Assembly: GCF_963259705.1 (NCBI RefSeq)
Contig: NC_081846.1
Span: 95,864,641-95,928,640, forward strand
DNA: 64,000 nucleotides
Reading direction: 5' to 3'
Origin: Myotis daubentonii
Taxonomy: Eukaryota > Chordata > Mammalia > Chiroptera > Vespertilionidae
Below are positions 60,301-64,000 of this stretch, piece by piece (position 1 is the first letter of the stretch; each line of letters begins with the position of its first letter). The notes under the pieces were generated by a model, which was given only the letters and a program-made list of their open reading frames with translations, searched no databases and was not told the DNA's origin. Position numbers and translations under genes: made by a program.

Positions 60301-61425
60301 TGGAAAGCTGTGAAATGACGCAAATACTGGTAATATTTACAACTCCGGGTGCTTCCGGTGGCGTTTTCACGGGACTGTGCTTTCAAATACTAAGTGTTCA
60401 TGCTTACAGAGCTCAGAATTGGTGTCTAAACCCTTGGAATGACGCGAATAGTGCTTTTGTGTACAATTAAGGAGGACTGGCTTTGGCGTTTTTTTGTGTG
60501 AATCCGTTAAAATGGTGACGATTCCGGTAAATACTTCTAAGCAAACTGTCTAATTTCTGTAAAACTGTTAAAATACACATTGATAGTACCAAAAATAATT
60601 AAGAACGTGTACCAAACACCTCAAGTACACGTAAATAGATTCTTACTACATTTACTGTCGTATTCACTCACGGAGGTTTCCGTTGGAAAGCTGTGAAATG
60701 ACGCAAATACTGGTAATATTTACATCTCCGGGTGCTTCCGGTGGCGTTCACACGGGACTGTGCTTTGAAAAATTAAGAGTTCATGCTTACAGAGCTCAGA
60801 ATTGGTGTCTGAAGCCTTGGAATGACGAGAATATTTTTTCTCTTTACAATTAAGGAGGATTGGCTTTGGCGTTTTTTTGTGTGAATCAGTTAAAATGGTG
60901 ACGATTCCGGTAAATACTTCTAAGCAAACTGTCAAATTTTGGTAAAACTGTTAAAATACACAATGATAGTATCCAAAAATGATTAAGAACGTGTACCAAA
61001 CACCTCAAGTACACGTAAATAGATTCTTACTACATTTACTGTTGTATTCAATCACGGAGGTTTCCATTGGAAAGCTGTGAAATGACGCAAATACTGGTAA
61101 TATTTACAACTCCGGGTGCTTCCGGTGGCGTTTTCACGGGACTGTGCTTTCAAATACTAAGTGTTCATGCTTACAGAGCTCAGAATTGGTGTCTGAAGCC
61201 TTGGAATGACGAGAATAGTGTTTATGTTTACAATTAAGGAGGATTGGCTTTGGCGTTTTTTTGTGTGAATCAGTTAAAATGGTGACGATTCCGGTAAATA
61301 CTTCTAAGCAAACTGTCTAATTTTGGTAAAACTGTTAAAATACACAATGATAGTACCCAAAAAGTGATTAATAACGTGTAAGAAACACATCAAGTACACG
61401 TAAATAGATTCTTACTACATTTACT
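50670..61425 (+). repeat. Four tandem copies of a 7-mer HOR (d-e-f-g-[h/f/h]-i-c)
   Basis: Unit starts are 50670, 53360, 56050 and 58738, giving periods of 2,690, 2,690, 2,688 and 2,688 bp. The 2-bp difference is the TATACACAAT insertion in the d copy of units 1 and 2. Every unit has TCAGGGAGG in g, GGTGTTTTTTTG in g, GTGTACAATT in the h/f/h hybrid, and AATATTTTTTCTCTTTAC in i. This is the most regular array in the window and probably the most recently amplified. Confidence 0.88.
52591..52974 (+). repeat. Monomer type i (reference copy)
   Basis: Diagnostic states are TTTCCGGTGG (palindrome broken), TTTACATCTCC, GTTCACACGGG, CTTTGAAAAATTAAGAG, AATATTTTTTCTCTTTAC and GATAGTATCC. Copies start at 55281, 57969 and 60657 (the last two with TTTCCGTTGG). 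Forerunners lacking some of these changes start at 47978 and 49901 (GTTCTCACGGG), and a looser relative at 45292 (GCTTTGAAATATTAAGAG). The TTAAGAGTTCATG state is shared with the x segment, which suggests both draw on the same diverged subfamily. Confidence 0.78.
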
Positions 61426-61809
61426 GTTGTGTTCAATCACGGAAGTTTCCAGTGGAAAGCTGTGAAATGACGAAAATACTGGTAATATTTACAACTCCGT
61501 GTACTTCCGGGGACATTTTCACGGGACTGTGCTTTCAAATACTAAGTGTTCATGCTTACAGAGCTCAGAATTGGTGTCTGAAGCCTTGGAATGACGAGAA
61601 TATTGTTTACGTTTACAATTAAGGAGGATTGGCTTTGGCGTTTTTTTGTGGGAATCAGTTAAAATGGTGACGATTCCAGTAAATACTTCTAAGCAAAATG
61701 TCTAATTTTGGTAAAACTGTTAAAATACACAATGATAGTACCCAAAAATGATTAAGAACGTGTAAGAAACACCTCAATTACACGTAAATAGATTCTTACT
61801 ACATTTACT
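61426..61809 (+). repeat. Hybrid monomer d/e
   Basis: It begins as d (GTTGTGTTC, CGGAAGTTTCC, CTCCGTGTAC) and continues as e (CCGGGGACATTTT, GTTTACG, AAAATGTCTA). The switch lies between about 61500 and 61509, at monomer positions 75-84. One monomer is removed and the four-copy 7-mer array ends here. Confidence 0.8.
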
Positions 61810-62959
61810 GTCGTATTCACTCACGGAGGTTTCCAGTGGAAAGCTGTGTAATGACGAATATACTGGTAATATTTACAACTCCGGGTACTTCCGGTGGCGT
61901 TTTCACGGGACTGTGCTTTCAAATACTAAGTGTTCATACTTACAGAGCTCAGAATTGGTGTCTAAACCCTTGGAATGACGCGAATAGTGCTTTTGTTTAC
62001 AATTAAGGAGGACTGGCTTTGGCGTTTTTTTGTGTGAATCCGTTAAAATGGTGATGATTCCGGTAAATACTTCTAAGCAAACTGTCTAATTTCTGTAAAA
62101 CTGTTAAAATACACAATGATAGTTCCCAGAAATGATTAAGAACGTGTAATAAACACCGCAAGTACACGTAAAAAATTCTTACTACATTTACTGTCATATT
62201 CAATCACGGAGGTTTCCAGTGGAAAGGTGTGAAATGAAGAAAATACTTGGAATATTTACAACTCCGGGTACTTCCGGTGGCGTTTTCACGGGACTGTGCT
62301 TTCAAATACTAAGTGTTCATGCTAACAGAGCTCAGATTTGGTGTCTAAACCCTTGGAATGATGAGAATAGTGTTTCTGTTTACAATTAAGGAGGACTGGC
62401 TTTGGCGTTTTTTTGTGTGAATCAGTTAAAATGGTGACGATTCCGGTAAATACTTCTAAGCAAACTGTCTAATTTTGGTAAAACTGTTAAAATACACATT
62501 GATAGTACCAAAAATAATTAAGAATGTGTACCAAACACCTCAAGTACACGTAAATAGATTCTTACTACATTTACTGTCGTATTCACTCACGGAGGTTTCC
62601 AGTGGAAAGCTGTGAAATGACGAAAATACTGGTAATATTTACAACTCCGGGTGCTTCCGGTGGCGTTTTCACGGGACTGTGCTTTCAAATACTAAGTGTT
62701 CATGCTTACAGAGCTCAGAATTGGTGTCTGAAGCCTTGGAATGACGAGAATAGTGTTTATGTTTACAATTAAGGAGGATTGGCTATGGCGTTTTTTTGTG
62801 TGAATCAGTTAAAATGGTGACGATTCCGGTAAATACTTCTAAGCAAACTGTCTAATTTTGGTAAAACTGTTAAAATACACAATGATAGTATCCAAAAATG
62901 ATTAAGAACGTGTACCAAACACCTCAAGTACACGTAAATAGATTCTTACTACATTTACT

Positions 62960-63342
62960 GTTGTATTCACTCACGGAGGTTTCCAGTGGAAAGCTGTGTA
63001 ATGACGAATATACTGGTAATATTTACAACTCCGGGTACTTCCGGTGGCGTTTTCACGGGACTGTGCTTTCAAATACTAAGTGTTCATGCTTACAGAGCTC
63101 AGAATTGGTGTCTGAAGCCTTGGAATAGCGAGAATAGTGTTTATGTTTACAATTAAGGAGGATTGGCTTTGGCGTTTTTTTGTGTGAATCAGTTAAAATG
63201 GTGACGATTCCGGTAAATACTTCTAAGCAAACTGTCTAATTTTGGTAAAACTGTTAAAATGCACATTGATAGTACCAAAAATAATTAAGAATGTGTACCA
63301 AACACCTCAAGTACACGTAAATAGATTCTTACTACATTTACT
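62960..63342 (+). repeat. Hybrid monomer f/h
   Basis: It begins with the f signature (GTGTAATGACGAATATAC, GTACTTCC) and continues with h signatures (GTCTGAAGCC, GTGTGAATCAG, CACATTGATAG, GAATGTG). GGAATAGCGAG is a private change. The switch lies between about 63035 and 63115. Confidence 0.72.
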
Positions 63343-64000
63343 GTCGTATTCACTCACGGAGGTTTCCAGTGGAAAGCTGTGAAATGACGAAAATACTGGT
63401 AATATTTACAACTCCGGGTGCTTCCGGTGGCGTTTTCACGGGACTGTGCTTTCAAATACTAAGTGTTCATGCTTACAGAGCTCAGAATTGGTGTCTGAAG
63501 CCTTGGAATGACGAGAATAGTGTTTATGTTTACAATTAAGGAGGATTGGCTTTGGCGTTTTTTTGTGTGAATCAGTTAAAATGGTGACGATTCCGGTAAA
63601 TACTTCTAAGCAAACTGTCTAATTTTGGTAAAACTGTTAAAATACACAATGATAGTATCCAAAAATGATTAAGAACGTGTAAGAAACATCTCAAGTACAC
63701 GTAAATAGATTCTTACTACATTTACTGTTGTATTCAATCACGGAGGTTTCCAGTGGAAAGCTGTGAAATGACGAAAATACTGGTAATATTTACAACTCCG
63801 GGTGCTTCCGGTGGCGTTTTCACGGGACTGTGCTTTCAAATACTAAGTGTTCATGCTTACAGAGCTCAGAATTGGTGTCTGAAGCCTTGGAATGACGAGA
63901 ATAGTGTTTATGTTTACAATTAAGGAGGATTGGCTTTGGCGTTTTTTTGTGTGAATCAGTTAAAATGGTGACGATTCCGGTAAATACTTCTAAGCAAACT

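Larger units (their letters stand above)
1..64000 (+). repeat. Satellite DNA array, ~384-bp monomer, higher-order structured
   Basis: The boundary motif GTCGTATTC (or GTTGTATTC / GTTGTGTTC) recurs every 382-386 bp from base 1 to 63727, giving 166 complete monomers and a 274-bp partial one. All lie in the same orientation and no foreign sequence interrupts them. Monomers of one type are nearly identical; different types differ by scattered substitutions and few indels. Types recur in fixed order, so this is a higher-order-repeat array like those known at many eukaryotic centromeres. I infer a centromeric or pericentromeric location, but the sequence alone does not prove it; a subtelomeric or interstitial heterochromatin block is the alternative. 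By reading I saw no match to the CENP-B box pattern (TTCG-N4-A-N2-CGGG) and no telomere repeat. Confidence 0.98.
61426..64000 (+). repeat. Irregular run [d/e]-f-g-a-[f/h]-a-partial
   Basis: Monomers start at 61426, 61810, 62193, 62576, 62960 and 63343, with a partial one at 63727. The 7-mer order breaks at the d/e hybrid. Private changes are CATACTTAC (about 61936), CGTAAAAAATTC (about 62168), GTCATATTC (62193), GGCTATGGCG (about 62782), GGAATAGCGAG (about 63123) and ATGCACATTG (about 63260). The last monomer starts as c/b (GTTGTATTCAATC) but has TTCCAGTGG and GACGAAAATAC. Confidence 0.75.

Noticed and set aside
1..64000. CRISPR array, because of regular repeats
   Set aside because: There are no unique spacers: the whole 384-bp unit repeats, with no short repeat/variable spacer pattern and no cas genes.
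1..64000. CENP-B box
   Set aside because: TTCG is absent from the common monomer types. The TTCGG in the e copies at about 31754 and 37125 is not followed by the A-N2-CGGG part of the motif.
1..64000. Retrotransposon or DNA transposon remnants
   Set aside because: No long terminal repeats, target-site duplications, transposase or reverse-transcriptase-like frames were seen; every base fits the monomer register.

Overview
The whole 64-kb window is one uninterrupted tandem-repeat (satellite DNA) array. A monomer of about 384 bp repeats head to tail, always on the same strand. I count 166 complete monomers and a last partial one of 274 bp. There is no single-copy sequence, gene, RNA gene, transposon, CRISPR array or telomere repeat anywhere. 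This is the architecture of eukaryotic centromeric or other constitutive heterochromatin in a long-read assembly. I do not recognise the monomer and cannot name the species or clade. The first monomer is about 37% G+C (142 of 384 bases): about 45% in its first 180 bp and about 30% in the rest.

The monomer is built from three old subunits, here called A (monomer positions 1-122), B (123-274) and C (275-384). A and B still match at 29 of 38 positions (34-71 against 158-195) at an ungapped 124-bp offset. All three end in a related AAATA...TTCT/CTAAG-type box. Most monomers also carry a 13-bp palindrome (TTTCCA-N-TGGAAA) in A and a 28-bp dyad (ACGTGTAC-N12-GTACACGT and variants) in C.

Monomers fall into recurrent types, given provisional labels a-i, f' , f2 and x, and these are arranged in higher-order repeats (HORs). 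Layout: 1-3070 is a clean 8-mer (a b c d e f g h); 3071-10363 holds shortened or altered versions made through hybrid monomers; 10364-22652 is dominated by a 5-mer of about 1,920 bp (h/c d e f' f2), within a larger duplication at 6,144-bp offset; 23431-30336 is a 3,453-bp tandem duplication; 27482-38223 is a 5,371-bp tandem duplication partly overlapping it; 37998-40299 is irregular; 40300-45291 is a 4-mer array of 1,536-bp period; 45292-47594 is irregular; 47528-51373 is a 1,923-bp tandem duplication; 50670-61425 holds four copies of a 7-mer (2,688-2,690 bp); 61426-64000 is irregular.

Nothing here works together as genes. What the window records is the evolution of a satellite by in-register unequal exchange and segmental duplication. 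Shared private mutations let some duplications be placed in order. Short open frames (66-87 codons) recur only because 384 is divisible by three and particular types lose one stop codon or change T-tract length; I do not call them genes. Monomer boundaries were set by eye at the GTCGTATTC / GTTGTATTC / GTTGTGTTC motif; type assignments rest on diagnostic substitutions, not on a computed alignment.
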